In this document: piece by piece, positions 10,462 through 20,383 of the stretch | Position numbering within the stretch: the stretch's first letter is position 1 | Layout: every line of letters starts with the position of its first letter | Assembly: GCA_973895155.1 (NCBI GenBank) | Contig: OZ316899.1 | Span: forward strand, 4,154,001 to 4,218,000 | Direction of reading: 5' to 3' | DNA length: 64,000 nt | Origin: Marsupella aquatica | Taxonomy: Eukaryota > Marchantiophyta | The notes under the pieces: model-generated | Database searches by the model: none | What the model was told of the DNA's origin: nothing | Seen by the model: only the letters and a program-made list of their open reading frames with translations | Program-made: the position numbers and the translations under genes

Positions 10462-13400
10462 CTACTTGTGATGCAATTGCAAAACCTGCAATACGTCACG
10501 GTGTCTAGAGAAACTCTCCAAAGGAATCACTTTGGTAAATGCGTCAGCCGGGTTGAGTTTACCATCAATCTTGACTAGCTCAAACAAATTATCAGACACA
10601 GCCTGCCTGATAAAATGGTACCTGACGTCAATGTGCTTCACTCTACTGTCCATCACTTGGTTCACAGCAAGGTGGAGCGCACTTTGACTATCACAATGGA
10701 GCTTCACATTCCCCTGTGGCAATCCCATTTCAGTGATAAGTCTATCCAACCAAATCGCTTCCTTTGCTGCTTCCGCAGCTGCAACATACTCCGCTTCTGT
10801 AGTAGACTGAGCAATACACTTCTGCAAAGTAGACCTCCAACTTATGCATCCACCGCCAAGTGTGAACACGTATCCTGTTGTTGATCTCCTTCGGTCCAAA
10901 TCTTGTCCATAGTCAGAATCTACATAGCCAATCAATGATCTAGCATTCTTTGCATTCGCATCAAATAAAAGACCATGATCCACGGTACCCTTCAAGTACC
11001 TGATAATCCACTTCACTGCTTCCCAGTGTACCTTCCCTGGATTCGACATGTACCTGCTCACCTTGCCCATAGCCATGGCAAGATCAGGTCTAGTGCAAGT
11101 CATCAAATACATGAGACTCCCCACTGCCTTGTCATATGGAACCTTTGACATCAACCCCTTCTCTGTGTCATCCGTAGGACAGAACGCTGATGATAACTTG
11201 AAGTGTGGAGCCAACGGGGTACTTACTGGCTTGCTATTCTCCATGTTGAACCTTGCAATTACCTTCCTCGCATAACTGCTCTGCGTCAACCATAGCTTGC
11301 CAGCCTCCAAGTCCCTAGTGATCTCCATACCCAAAATCCTCTTAGCTGGCCCTAAGTCCTTCATCTTAAACTCTGCACTAAGCAGTGCCTTGAGCTTAAC
11401 AATCTCAGACCTATCCTTGGCTGCAATTAGCATGTCATCCACATAAAGTACTAAAACAATGAACCCAAAGACAACATTCTTCACCGGTTTCAAATACACA
11501 CAAGGGTCAAATACACTTCTGTGAAAACCTTGTGACCGAATCCAATCGTCAAACCGCTTGTTCCACTGTCTTGGTGACTGCTTCAACCCATACAAGGATT
11601 TCAGCAATCTGCAAACCAATTCCTCCTGTCCTCTCTTCACAAAACCTAGCGGTTGTCTCATGAAGATCACCTCTTCCAATGTGCCATAGAGGAAAGCTGT
11701 GACAACATCCATCTGATCTAGGAGCAGACCAAACATTACAACAAGTACACACAATAGTCGTATTGTAGAGTACTTAGCAACTGGTGAGAAGACCTCATTG
11801 TAATCCACACCTTTCTCTTGTGTGAATCCCTTTGCTACCAATCTAGCCTTGTAGACCTTCGATCCACCTCCTATGGAATTATCCTTCAGCTTGTAAATCC
11901 ACTTGCTGTCCACCACTTGCTGACCCTTAGGCAGCTTAACAAGCTCCCAAGTTTTGTTGTCCTTTAGTGACTGCATCTCCGTTTGCATTGCTGCAGTCCA
12001 CTTCTGCTTCTCTTTTGAAGCACTTGCCTCATGAAATGAAGAAGGTTCTCCTTCTTCCAAAATTAACGCATCACCCTCATCATCAGCTGTAAAATCATCC
12101 TCTTGCAGTTGAGATGAATCAACCCACTGTCCATACCTTGATGGAGCGTGTACAGTGCGACCAGATGTTCTTCTAGTCGATGACTCCGGTTGATCTGCGT
12201 GTGCTGGTACAATTTGAAGCTCAACAGCATCCACTTGTTGCTCACCAGCATCAACAAACTCCTCTGGTTCCTCTGGCATAGGAACCAGCTCCATAATTGG
12301 AGCAACTCCTTCTCTCCGGTCATGCATCTCATAACCAATCTCCCCCTCAACGAGATCCGGGATAGGAGATTTTCCTTTGTCAGTACGGGAGACCTGAGTA
12401 TTCTCCCCCTCCTTCAATAATCTGGATTCATTGAAGGAAACATCCCTACTGACAACGAGCTTACAGGCAATAGGATCCCATAGCCTATAGGCTTTCACAC
12501 CACTCTGGTACCCAAGAAAAACACATTTCCTGGAGGTAGGATCCAACTTGGTCCTATTCTGCTTTGGTGTGAGAGCATATGCATCACTTCCAAAAATTAC
12601 CAAGCCATGATAGTCTGCTTGCCGCTTATAGCGCATCTCAAACGGCGTTTTGAAATTGATAGCACTAGAAGGAGAAAGATTTACCAAATAAGCTGCGGTA
12701 TTGACAGCTTCTGCCCAAAATTCTTGTGGTAAACCTGATTGGCTCAACATACTCCGTGACCGCTCCAACAGTGTCCGATTGAGCCTCTCAGCGACACCAT
12801 TCTGCTGCGGAGTATAAACTGTGGTGAGATGGCGAGTTATCCCCTGTTCTGAACAGTACTCTTCAAATTCCATTGAAGTGTACTCCCCGCCGTTGTCTGA
12901 CCTCAGACTCTTCACCCTTGTATCCAAACACTTGATCGTGTTTCCAGTCTGATTCTCCACCTGGGCCTTCCACTTCTTAAAAATGGACAAGACATCAGAC
13001 TTATGCGTCATGAAATAAATCCACACAAATCTTGAGTAATCATCAATAAATGATACATAGTACAACTTTCCAGAGTGTGAGGGAGTCGGGGATGGACCCC
13101 ACACGTCACTATGTATGTACTCAAGAACCGCTTTGGAACGATGAGTTCCAACACCAAAAGCACGACGATGCTGCTTTCCAAGAATGCAATGCTCACAAAA
13201 CTCTAATTTACAAGATTGCAAATCAGAAATGAGTCCATTCTTCCGTAAGATAGCCAAACCCTTCTCACTCATGTGGCCTAGCCGTGAATGCCACAGTTGA
13301 GTCATCTCCTCGTGAGACTTGGTTACATTGGCCTCTCCACATACAGTATTGCCCTGTAACACATACAAATTCTTTTGTCTACTCCCCTTCAAAATCACTG

Positions 13401-13734
13401 TCTCTCCCGACCTGACTTGAAGTTCACCATCAATAACGCTCCATTGATGACCATTTGAATCCAACACACCGAGTGAAATCAGATTCTTACGCATGCCAGG
13501 TACATACCTGACTCCGGACACTATGCGCACAGCGCCATCAAACATTTGAATCTTCACAGACCCAATTCCCTCAATTTGACAGGAGTGATCATTTCCCATC
13601 AGAACTGAACCGTTTGAAACAGAGTAAGAACTGAAAAACTCACGAATGTAACAAATATGAAAAGAGCAAGCACAATCAAGAATCCACACATCATCTGCTC
13701 TCCTAGATGACGTGCACAGGGCATACCCCCGGCT
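10462..13734 (-). CDS. Copia1 pol: protease, integrase, RT, RNase H
   Basis: A 1075-codon open region (10462-13689), extended upstream to the gag stop. In order: protease active site as WILDCACSFHICY, where the usual D-S/T-G/A is D-C-A; the pre-integrase zinc region (LWHSRLGHMSEKGL, CEHCILGKQHRRAF, about residues 130-180); integrase core with YIHSDVWGP, SLRSDNGGEY and PQQNGVAERLNRT (about 190-310); RT from WTAAMQTEMQSLKDNKTWEL (about 570) with the catalytic YVDDMLIA (about 715); and RNase H with TTEAEYVAAAEA and HIDVRYHFIRQ. It is in the same frame as gag, separated only by a TGA at 13735-13737 and 15 codons. It has no other stop, so this copy is close to coding-competent. Confidence 0.92.
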   Translation of the reverse strand, partial: SRGYALCTSSRRADDVWILDCACSFHICYIREFFSSYSVSNGSVLMGNDHSCQIEGIGSVKIQMFDGAVRIVSGVRYVPGMRKNLISLGVLDSNGHQWSVIDGELQVRSGETVILKGSRQKNLYVLQGNTVCGEANVTKSHEEMTQLWHSRLGHMSEKGLAILRKNGLISDLQSCKLEFCEHCILGKQHRRAFGVGTHRSKAVLEYIHSDVWGPSPTPSHSGKLYYVSFIDDYSRFVWIYFMTHKSDVLSIFKKWKAQVENQTGNTIKCLDTRVKSLRSDNGGEYTSMEFEEYCSEQGITRHLTTVYTPQQNGVAERLNRTLLERSRSMLSQSGLPQEFWAEAVNTAAYLVNLSPSSAINFKTPFEMRYKRQADYHGLVIFGSDAYALTPKQNRTKLDPTSRKCVFLGYQSGVKAYRLWDPIACKLVVSRDVSFNESRLLKEGENTQVSRTDKGKSPIPDLVEGEIGYEMHDRREGVAPIMELVPMPEEPEEFVDAGEQQVDAVELQIVPAHADQPESSTRRTSGRTVHAPSRYGQWVDSSQLQEDDFTADDEGDALILEEGEPSSFHEASASKEKQKWTAAMQTEMQSLKDNKTWELVKLPKGQQVVDSKWIYKLKDNSIGGGSKVYKARLVAKGFTQEKGVDYNEVFSPVAKYSTIRLLCVLVVMFGLLLDQMDVVTAFLYGTLEEVIFMRQPLGFVKRGQEELVCRLLKSLYGLKQSPRQWNKRFDDWIRSQGFHRSVFDPCVYLKPVKNVVFGFIVLVLYVDDMLIAAKDRSEIVKLKALLSAEFKMKDLGPAKRILGMEITRDLEAGKLWLTQSSYARKVIARFNMENSKPVSTPLAPHFKLSSAFCPTDDTEKGLMSKVPYDKAVGSLMYLMTCTRPDLAMAMGKVSRYMSNPGKVHWEAVKWIIRYLKGTVDHGLLFDANAKNARSLIGYVDSDYGQDLDRRRSTTGYVFTLGGGCISWRSTLQKCIAQSTTEAEYVAAAEAAKEAIWLDRLITEMGLPQGNVKLHCDSQSALHLAVNQVMDSRVKHIDVRYHFIRQAVSDNLFELVKIDGKLNPADAFTKVIPLESFSRHRDVLQVLQLHHK

Positions 13735-14766
13735 TCATAAAACATACTCATCATTGAGTAAATCAGCTTCTCCATCAGCCCTAGCCACATTTGCCGATGA
13801 AGTTTCCGCTGCCTTTCCCTTACAGTCTCGCTTGAAGTGTCCAACTTGGTTGCACTTCCAACATGTCACCTGCCTCCTCTGAGGGGATTTACCCTTGGAC
13901 TTAGATCTGGATTTAGATCTAAACTGGGTTCTACGGTCCCCAGTTGGTCGCTGCATACTCCTCCCACGGTTAACATTGAGGGCAGCACCAGATGATGAAG
14001 GCTGTGACGTGATGTGCATCTTCTGCTGAAGATCATCACTAAGCAGAGAACTTACCACGTCATTGTATGAAATGGTATCCCTATCACGATGCAACAACAC
14101 TCGTGATAGGGACTGGTAAGATGGAGGCAATGAACTAAGAAGCTGCAGAGCCTTCGTCTCATCATTCAAAGTCTCCCCAAGGTTTTCCAAGTCAACGACC
14201 ATGTCGTTGAAAGCATCCACATGGTCTTGCAACTTCGTACCAGATTCCTTCATCCTGAAACTCATCAGTTTGTAGGAAGTGTAGAGCCGGTTCGACAACT
14301 CCTTGCGGTGATACTTGCTCTGCAATTCCGCAAACAAGGACATGCAATCCTTATGTGCACCTAACTGCTTGATGATGGGAGGCATGAGATAGAGTGTAAC
14401 ACACCACACTCCCTGCTCCTGCATGCGGTCCCATTGTTTCTCATCAACATCGTCTTCACGAGGGCTCAGCAGTTGGCCCATCCCTGACGCATAAAGCACT
14501 CCCTTCACTTGCTTCTCCCATAGCAAGTAGTCAGAGCGCCCATCATACTTTGTCACTTCATACTTGGGTCCCCCAAGCTTGAAAGTCCCCATCTTCTTCT
14601 TTACCGTGAGCTCCGGTAGTAGTACTGCTTCCTCCACCACACGCCGCACCGGTGATGGTATCGGTGTCACGTGCTCTTCCTCCTGCTCCTCTCTCTGCCC
14701 CTGAAACCTCCGCGGTGATCCTCGTGCTTCAAGTTCCACGTCTTCGAAAAAACTCCTCCGAATCAC
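13735..14766 (-). CDS. Copia1 gag
   Basis: A 343-residue nucleocapsid precursor. The middle is the usual Copia gag core (YLLWEKQVKGVLYA, LYTSYKLMSFRMKESGTKL, LPPSYQSLSRVLL). A basic stretch (RSKSRSKSKGKSPQRR) leads to a CCHC zinc knuckle, CWKCNQVGHFKRDC, near the end. The reading frame closes with TGA at 13735-13737, and pol continues in the same frame. Plant Copia elements normally have one gag-pol frame, so this is either a point mutation (CGA to TGA) or a termination signal that sets the gag to pol ratio. I favour mutation. Confidence 0.92.
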   Translation of the reverse strand: MIRRSFFEDVELEARGSPRRFQGQREEQEEEHVTPIPSPVRRVVEEAVLLPELTVKKKMGTFKLGGPKYEVTKYDGRSDYLLWEKQVKGVLYASGMGQLLSPREDDVDEKQWDRMQEQGVWCVTLYLMPPIIKQLGAHKDCMSLFAELQSKYHRKELSNRLYTSYKLMSFRMKESGTKLQDHVDAFNDMVVDLENLGETLNDETKALQLLSSLPPSYQSLSRVLLHRDRDTISYNDVVSSLLSDDLQQKMHITSQPSSSGAALNVNRGRSMQRPTGDRRTQFRSKSRSKSKGKSPQRRQVTCWKCNQVGHFKRDCKGKAAETSSANVARADGEADLLNDEYVL

Positions 14767-15911
14767 TCATATGAGAAAGTCACAAAAAATGTTGTTTTTC
14801 ACAACTTCTCGAAAAACTCAAAACTCAACACCGCCGCGTAGCCTACAAAGCTAGGAGTCCAATACTGAAAACCGAAATCAAAATCGAAATTTGACGGAAA
14901 AGTTATTCAAATTTCGGTCGAGGTGGGTAAAACCTTGGGAAACTCCCCCGTTTTGACCACCTCAGGGAATAACCGAAATACCAAGTACAACCCGTTGTCG
15001 GAATTGCGATGTGATTGGTGCGCTGCATTGCCAACTTCAATGGCTACGACCTCGCCGAAAAATAACCAAAAAAGTTACCGTTCGGCGGATGAAATCTTTG
15101 TCGGACGGTAAAAAAATAGCTCTCTGGTTTTTTGGAATATTCTATGACCCTTGTACAGGCCCTGTGGGAATTTTGGAAGAACAATCGAGGGGCTGACATG
15201 TGTCCTCGAACCCCCAAAACCCCCTACCACCCTTCGTCGTCGAAATCTGGTCGCGCGCGCAGAAAATACACACGGCAGAATGTACCCCTCGACACCAAAC
15301 GCAAGATATCTCACTCGGGTTTTGACGAAATCAAGATCCGATTTCAGATTTGGAAACTAGACTCCGAGGCAATGAAGATCGATATAAGAAGCACCCAAAA
15401 CGAGGAAAGAACGAGGGAGAAAAAAATTGGTAAAGATGACAGATTTCTCTCAATTGCCATAGCCAATTTCGAATCAGTTTTTTCAAAGAGAAAAAAATGG
15501 TACCTTGTCAACAACGAATGTTGATCAATTGCACTTGGTGCCGTCACCAAGTCCAACAAGGTAATTGATTTTGCTTAGCCTTCCTCTTTGCATCAAAGAG
15601 CCAATCCCGGACTCAAAAACAATCGTCTTGCCTCAATCTCTCCGTTGAGTCAAAACACTTGACGCTTCTCCCTCCGAGTCGATTGCCAACTTTCTTCACA
15701 AAATCCAGAACGACGAAAACTTAGATCTCTCTGCACCACGAGCTCCGTTCAACGATTTCTTCACACCGTTAGAAAGCTCTTGCCCTGATCTATCCGTTGA
15801 GCCCATAAACTCCAAGTTCCATGCGATGGAACTCTGGAAAATCCACCAACACTCAACGCTGGAAAAACCGTCATGAAATCCCGTCACGAACACACGTCAC
15901 CTCCCAAGCAT
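14767..15911 (-). other. Copia1 leader, no gene
   Basis: About 1.15 kb between the primer site and gag. Some open frames exist on both strands but none resembles a known protein. It is probably the packaging and translation leader. Confidence 0.6.
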
Positions 15912-15923
15912 GCTCTGATACCA
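15912..15923 (-). promoter_or_regulatory. Copia1 primer binding site (tRNA-iMet)
   Basis: The minus strand reads TGGTATCAGAGC, complementary to the 3' end of plant initiator Met tRNA, 2 nt inside the 5' LTR. Confidence 0.93.
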
Positions 15924-15925
15924 AT

Positions 15926-16400
15926 TGTTGAGCATAGACGACGATCGCAACGGCAAGCCCATGAACCATCCAACGCACAATAGTCGACACAAGAGATACG
16001 TGGTTCACCTCCTTGAGGCTACGTCCACGGGAACACACAAGAGAACTTTACTGAACTCTAAGCCCGTCGGCTATACCGAGTCTCCACAGTGTAAGCTCTC
16101 CCTATCTCTCAAGTGGCTCCATAACAATGAGCCTTGGTTCTACCTCTCCAAGCACACATGCCTCTTATGATATAGTGTGCAACTTAGTTGTACCTAACCA
16201 CATAGTTGTACCTAACCACATAGTTGTACCTAATCACGTAGTTGTACCTAACCACATAGTTGTACCTAATCACGTAGTTGTACCTAACCACATAGTTGTA
16301 CCTAATCACATAGTTGTACCTAACCACGTAGTTGTACCAACCCACGTTGTTGTACCAACCACGTCATACCTAACCTAGACGTAAGAGTAAATACCCAACA
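15926..16400 (-). repeat. Copia1 5' LTR
   Basis: 475 bp, apparently identical to the 3' LTR, including the 18-bp minisatellite (about 16173-16370). It should drive transcription of the element. Confidence 0.95.
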
Positions 16401-16405
16401 CAAGC

Positions 16406-16661
16406 TTCCATTCTTCTTTCTCACCGTAAACCATCTGTTCGAGTAGGGAGCATCAGACCTCTCGAGAATCCTAGCACTCAGCTTCTACTTAAGCAGTTCC
16501 GCAAGCTTTGGAGCTAAAGCCCGCGGAACCAAAATCGGTTTCAGATCCCACGGAACATGAGGGATGGTAAAGATGACCATCGGTGTCACCTTACTCGGAT
16601 CCGCACAACCAATCTCCTCAATCGAAAATGAGAATGCCTTACCATGCTCCATTATCATTTT
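16406..16661 (-). pseudogene. G1 pol, RT fingers
   Basis: The minus-strand frame reads VPRALAPKLAELLK, stop, KLSARILERSDAPYSNRWF and then TVRKKNGSL, running to the Copia1 insertion and continuing at 9795 with RFIQDMQ. This is the typical N-terminal RT region of Gypsy elements. The stop is TAG where CAG would fit. A second stop (TGA) at 16662-16664 divides it from the segment above. Confidence 0.8.
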
Positions 16662-17036
16662 TCAAAATGCCACTTGCTCCACCTCCGTAAGTAACCCATC
16701 CGAACCAACCTTTAGCTTTGCCAAACTCTCTTGAGTAAACTTATGCCCTATCCAACCAGTTGGCCTCAGCCTTGGTTCCAATCTCGCTCGATCCATAACC
16801 TCCATCGCATCATCTGGCAAAGGTATCGCCGCCGGCCTCACCTTCTTGTCGACCGTTTTGTATTTGGTACTCGAGTATACAAGCACGGCCATAGACGAGT
16901 ACTGCCTTTCCAACTCCTTCTCCAGCTTGTCCATTCCCAAGTTAGACTCCGCACATTCGAGTGGCTCTTCCTCTCCATTATCCATCATGTTTTCCCTTTC
17001 ACAAGGAGCTAAGGAACGAGCACTCCACTGATCCAC
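16662..17036 (-). pseudogene. G1 pol, protease-RT linker
   Basis: A 124-codon open stretch in the G1 polyprotein between protease and RT. It has no catalytic motif; it contains GWIGHKFTQESLAKLKVGSD near its end. Its frame is not the same as the protease segment above, so a small indel lies near 17037-17045. Confidence 0.6.
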
Positions 17037-17041
17037 TCTTT

Positions 17042-17908
17042 TCAGCGAAGTGCCAAGTCGTTTTCCGGACCTGGATCGGAATCGACACTCTCAGTCCTCA
17101 ACCCTTTCCTATTCCTCTCGTTTCCAGGTAAAACAGCCGGAAATTGAACCACCTCTTTCCCATCTTTGCTCCGAACCTTCACCATGAAGGTAGTATCATC
17201 CAGAACCTTTGTCTCCATCCTCCATTCAGTGATGAACGGCATGCCCAGTATCACCGGAAACGACAAGTGCTCATGAACAAAAATGTTGCAAGCCTACTTG
17301 ACATTCCCGAACTTCACCATCACATTCGGACATCCGCCCCAAAGATAGTCCTTCATTGAACTGACCGAGTTCACACTCCAAAGCAACTCATTGTCCACCG
17401 GCCAATTCCCTTTTTGAAACACCTTTGGATCCATCAAGTTGATCTCCGAGCCAGTATCAATGAGCGCCCGCACCTTGCCTTCCATTCCTTCCAACTGGCA
17501 CTCGCTCTCCGGACTTGCTCGAGCCCAGTATCCATCCCGGTAAGCGTAACCGTTCCCCTTCATTGAGCCCATGACATGAATGGTCCTTGACTCCGCGGTA
17601 ATGCTTTCCCATTCTCCCCATTCGGTCGGGTCCCTGTTTGCCACAGACTCAGTTTCACTTTCGGCTCCCATGAGGTCCTCCTCCGCATTGAAGAACTCAA
17701 TGTCCAAGTCCATGGGCTCCTCTTCAAGGGACTTGACCCCCTTCGGTTTTCCCAAGTCTGACTCTTCAGGGACAGCAAGCTTACTACCTGAACCCATGGA
17801 CACCCCAGCAGTGTAAGTTTGGAAACTTCCAATTTCCGTCTCGCCAGCCTCCCACATCAAGGTGTGAGGGCCCTCCTTGTAAATCCGTTTCCTCTTGGAT
17901 CTCTCCAA
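17042..17908 (-). pseudogene. G1 aspartic protease region
   Basis: The retroviral-type protease active site is read as KVRALIDTGSEINLMDP (about 17430-17475), followed by the flap and the second conserved block, FPVILGMPFITEW (near 17230-17260). A TAG at 17294-17296 splits the two blocks; CAG would fit. Upstream is an acidic region (about 17640-17720). The frame joins the gag side only through a frame change caused by a 23-bp duplication at about 17895-17945. Confidence 0.82.
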
Positions 17909-18117
17909 GATCGCTTCCTGGATCTCTCCAAGATCGCTTCCTGGATCTCTCGCCTCATACTGCCAAAGAACTCGGCGTTGGTAAACCCTTGAGCCTGTTG
18001 GCTCCAGAACTTCTCAGCTACAACCTCCGGGTACATGGTCTGGTCCACGTCCCTGCCAAGCACCCAGCCCGGGTCCTTCCTGATCGGTTTCCCTTTTTCC
18101 GGCTCTTTCTCGCTCAT
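17857..18117 (-). pseudogene. G1 gag-protease spacer
   Basis: A short frame starting at an ATG that overlaps the gag stop (ATGA), reading KDPGWVLGRDVDQTMYPEVV and then SQQAQGFTNAEFFGSMRREI. Its end is scrambled by a tandem duplication. The start-stop overlap resembles a coupled or -1 shifted gag-pol junction, though it may be an indel in an old single frame. Confidence 0.55.
17895..17945. repeat. 23-bp tandem duplication in G1
   Basis: The unit GGATCTCTCCAAGATCGCTTCCT occurs twice in a row, followed by a partial third start. Because 23 is not a multiple of 3, it shifts the G1 polyprotein frame. Confidence 0.85.
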
Positions 18118-19508
18118 TTCCTCTTCTTCGAACCTAACCCTCCTTTCTTTGTCTCGAGTGTCCCGCCTCTCTCGTTCCCCTGATTGAGACGGAGTGTCAC
18201 CTCATCGGTTTTCTTCCTTTTTGACTCGACCGAGGCATCCCAACTAGCCCCAACCTCAACCGTTATCGCATTGATCAGCACCGGGTCACTCCATCCGGAT
18301 CTCTCTCGCACCAGATCCGCCAAGCGCTTGTAAAACTTGTCCGTTTCCATCACGGGGCCATCCAACTCCACATTGTAAACATTTGCTTCCAGGTGCAAAG
18401 AGGACGCCTCTTTGACTCGCTTCCCTGCTCGCTTCTCAGCCAAAGCCTTCATGCCTCCCTTGTTGGAGTTGAATGGGATCGGCTCTTCAGTATCGGCAAA
18501 CGATATCTTTTTCTGACCAACTTCACCGACGAACTTGATCAACCCTTTATCCGCAGCTTCCCTCAGGTCCAGGCACTCCCGTTTGTCATGCTCTTTGCTG
18601 TCGCACCACATGCATGGCCAACTCTGCATCTCTCGTTTCCTCTCGGGAGCACTCGCAACCCTTGGTTTTGGATTCTCGACCGCATGTGCCACCAAGATCT
18701 TCAGGGTCTGCATCATTTCTATGAGATCATCCACCGATGGTTTGATCTCATCCTTCGCTGGTTCCCGCTTCCCTTTCCTCAATATCGGTTCCGATGGCCT
18801 TAGGTCGAGAGTGGTAGCCTCCTTGTCTAGCTCTCGCCGCCGGTGTCGATTGCTCACTTTCGACACCGCTTTCTCAACTTGGTTCCAGTCGTTAGACAAG
18901 GTAACTCTCAAAGGTTCCAGCAGCTCCATCGCGTTCTCAAGCTCTTCTCGAAGGTCCTCATCGGCTGCCCGCAAGAAGAGCGTCGAGCGCTGCAACTCGA
19001 TGATTCCCACATCCCGCTTTGGTAACTGAGACACCCTTCTCTTGAACTCCCTTAGGAGCTCTTGCGGCCCCTTCAGCTTCTTGTTCCTGTCATTCACCCA
19101 ATCCAAGAAGGTAGCCTGCATGACCCGATCAGCATCCTCAGCTTGGAACTCCTCTTTCATCTTCTGGTCGAAATCATCCCAGCCCTCAGCTGACTCAATG
19201 ATGGTTTGCACCGTCGAACTCAACTCCTTCTCAACCAGCACCATGAACTCTTTCACGGCTGTCCCTTCGTCCAACTTGTAGACAGCTGCCTCTGTCAGGT
19301 AAGACTTAAGGTAGCTTGTCACATTTCTCCCATCAAACTGCCCATTCTCCTTCAGAACCTCTTGGAGACATCGAGTAGTTCTATTCGCTTCTCTGTTCGC
19401 CCTTTCCGACTCAAGCTCTTCCTTCCTTATGGTTCTCATCATCGACATGACGATGCTCGATATCCGATCGACTTCATCATAGTCACCCATCTCATCCAAC
19501 CGCCCCAA
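18114..19508 (-). CDS. G1 gag
   Basis: An open frame of 464 codons. The first ATG in frame is at 19493 (MGDYDEVDRISS); the frame is open upstream to 19508. The core is a helical capsid-like region (YLKSYLTEAAVYKLDEGTAV, WDDFDQKMKEEFQ, LREFKRRVSQLPKRD). A CCHC knuckle, CMWCDSKEHDKREC, lies near residue 290, followed by DLREAADKGLIKFVG as in other gag proteins of this Gypsy group. The leader between LTR and gag is only about 40 nt. Gag itself is not broken. Confidence 0.85.
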   Translation of the reverse strand: MGRLDEMGDYDEVDRISSIVMSMMRTIRKEELESERANREANRTTRCLQEVLKENGQFDGRNVTSYLKSYLTEAAVYKLDEGTAVKEFMVLVEKELSSTVQTIIESAEGWDDFDQKMKEEFQAEDADRVMQATFLDWVNDRNKKLKGPQELLREFKRRVSQLPKRDVGIIELQRSTLFLRAADEDLREELENAMELLEPLRVTLSNDWNQVEKAVSKVSNRHRRRELDKEATTLDLRPSEPILRKGKREPAKDEIKPSVDDLIEMMQTLKILVAHAVENPKPRVASAPERKREMQSWPCMWCDSKEHDKRECLDLREAADKGLIKFVGEVGQKKISFADTEEPIPFNSNKGGMKALAEKRAGKRVKEASSLHLEANVYNVELDGPVMETDKFYKRLADLVRERSGWSDPVLINAITVEVGASWDASVESKRKKTDEVTLRLNQGNERGGTLETKKGGLGSKKRK

Positions 19509-19531
19509 GGAATCCCCAGTATGGTCGCCAA
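19509..19531 (-). promoter_or_regulatory. G1 candidate primer binding site
   Basis: Next to the 5' LTR the minus strand reads TTGGCGACCATACTGGGGAT. The TGGCGAC start and position fit a primer site, but I cannot assign the tRNA. Confidence 0.5.
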
Positions 19532-20383
19532 TGTCACGTGGACTTTAAGTTAGGGGCTCCTCGGGCAAACTACACGCTTCTGGCTGCGATCAGGACAGGT
19601 GACAAGCACTTTTCGGAGCGAACCCTCACTCCTTTATATTTTTTTACTTTTCTCACAAAGTTTACAATAGGTGCCCTCAAGTAAGCTTGCCCGCAAGAGT
19701 CTGGTAGCTGACCCTACGGCGGGCCGCTACCTCTCACTTATCGGGTAGAACTCCTCGAGTGACTAACTACTCGAAATCTGACGGAAAAACTATCCTCCTC
19801 GGTTCACAAAAACCAAAACTCGACTAGCTACTCCTCTAGTCTAAAATAGCTCGCACGGAACTCGGGCCTGGACCAACGAGGCTCCAAACTTGAGAAATTC
19901 CCGCCTGGATCAACGAGACTCCAGACTCGAGAAACTCCCCGCCTGGATCAACAAGACTCCAGACTCAAGAAACTCCCCGCCTGGATCAAAAACTCCTTGC
20001 CTGGATCAAAAACTCACTCAGAACTCCAAAACCGACGCACAACAGCCGAGTCCCGCAGAACGGAGCGGAACTCACAGAACGTAATTCAACCGACCTGAAT
20101 AGACAACCGTCAACCTCAATGAGCCGAGGCTCAAGTCTTAAGTAGCATCAGAAACCCAACCATCCAGCCTAAGCCAGCTGCCATCAGCGAGGCTCATCCA
20201 AACTCCAAGCCTGGTGACTCACCCAAACACCAAACCTGGTGACGAAGAGTCACCCAATCACCAAACCTCAATCCATCCAACCAAGCAGCCCCTCCGAGTC
20301 AGCATGCATGCAACCCAACCGGGAAGCCTCGTCCATCATCCCCTATAAAAGCCATTCCTGAGCCGAAATCATTCGGCACGACA
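19532..20383 (-). repeat. G1 5' LTR
   Basis: 852 bp, about 98% identical to 6140-6991. The minus-strand TATA-like ATATAAAGG is near 19630-19638. The right end is followed by CCGT, the target duplication. Confidence 0.92.

Larger units (their letters stand above)
9796..16400 (-). mobile_element. Copia1: young Ty1/Copia LTR retrotransposon
   Basis: The LTRs (9796-10270 and 15926-16400, 475 bp each) look identical over their full length. They start TGTTGAGC and end ACCCAACA, and the element is flanked by CAAGC on both sides (9791-9795 and 16401-16405). It reads on the minus strand: 5' LTR, tRNA-iMet primer site, gag, pol, polypurine tract, 3' LTR. It sits in the RT of G1. Identical LTRs mean a recent insertion, or gene conversion. 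Confidence 0.96.
6140..20383 (-). mobile_element. G1: Ty3/Gypsy-type LTR retrotransposon, nested
   Basis: The two 852-bp LTRs (6140-6991 and 19532-20383) differ at about 17 positions by my count, nearly all transitions, so they are roughly 98% identical. The element reads on the minus strand: gag, protease, RT, RNase H, integrase. It inserted in the left G2 LTR, and the corresponding uninterrupted site is visible in the right G2 LTR near 31014-31024. Without the Copia insertion it is about 7.6 kb long. It is non-functional: several stops, a 23-bp duplication and a changed RT catalytic residue. Confidence 0.92.

Noticed and set aside
15132-15524. Antisense gene in the Copia1 leader
   Set aside because: 130-codon open frame without recognised similarity, in a leader lacking any other evidence of a plus-strand gene.
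15912-15923. tRNA gene fragment
   Set aside because: The 12-bp match to initiator Met tRNA is a primer binding site beside an LTR; no cloverleaf surrounds it.
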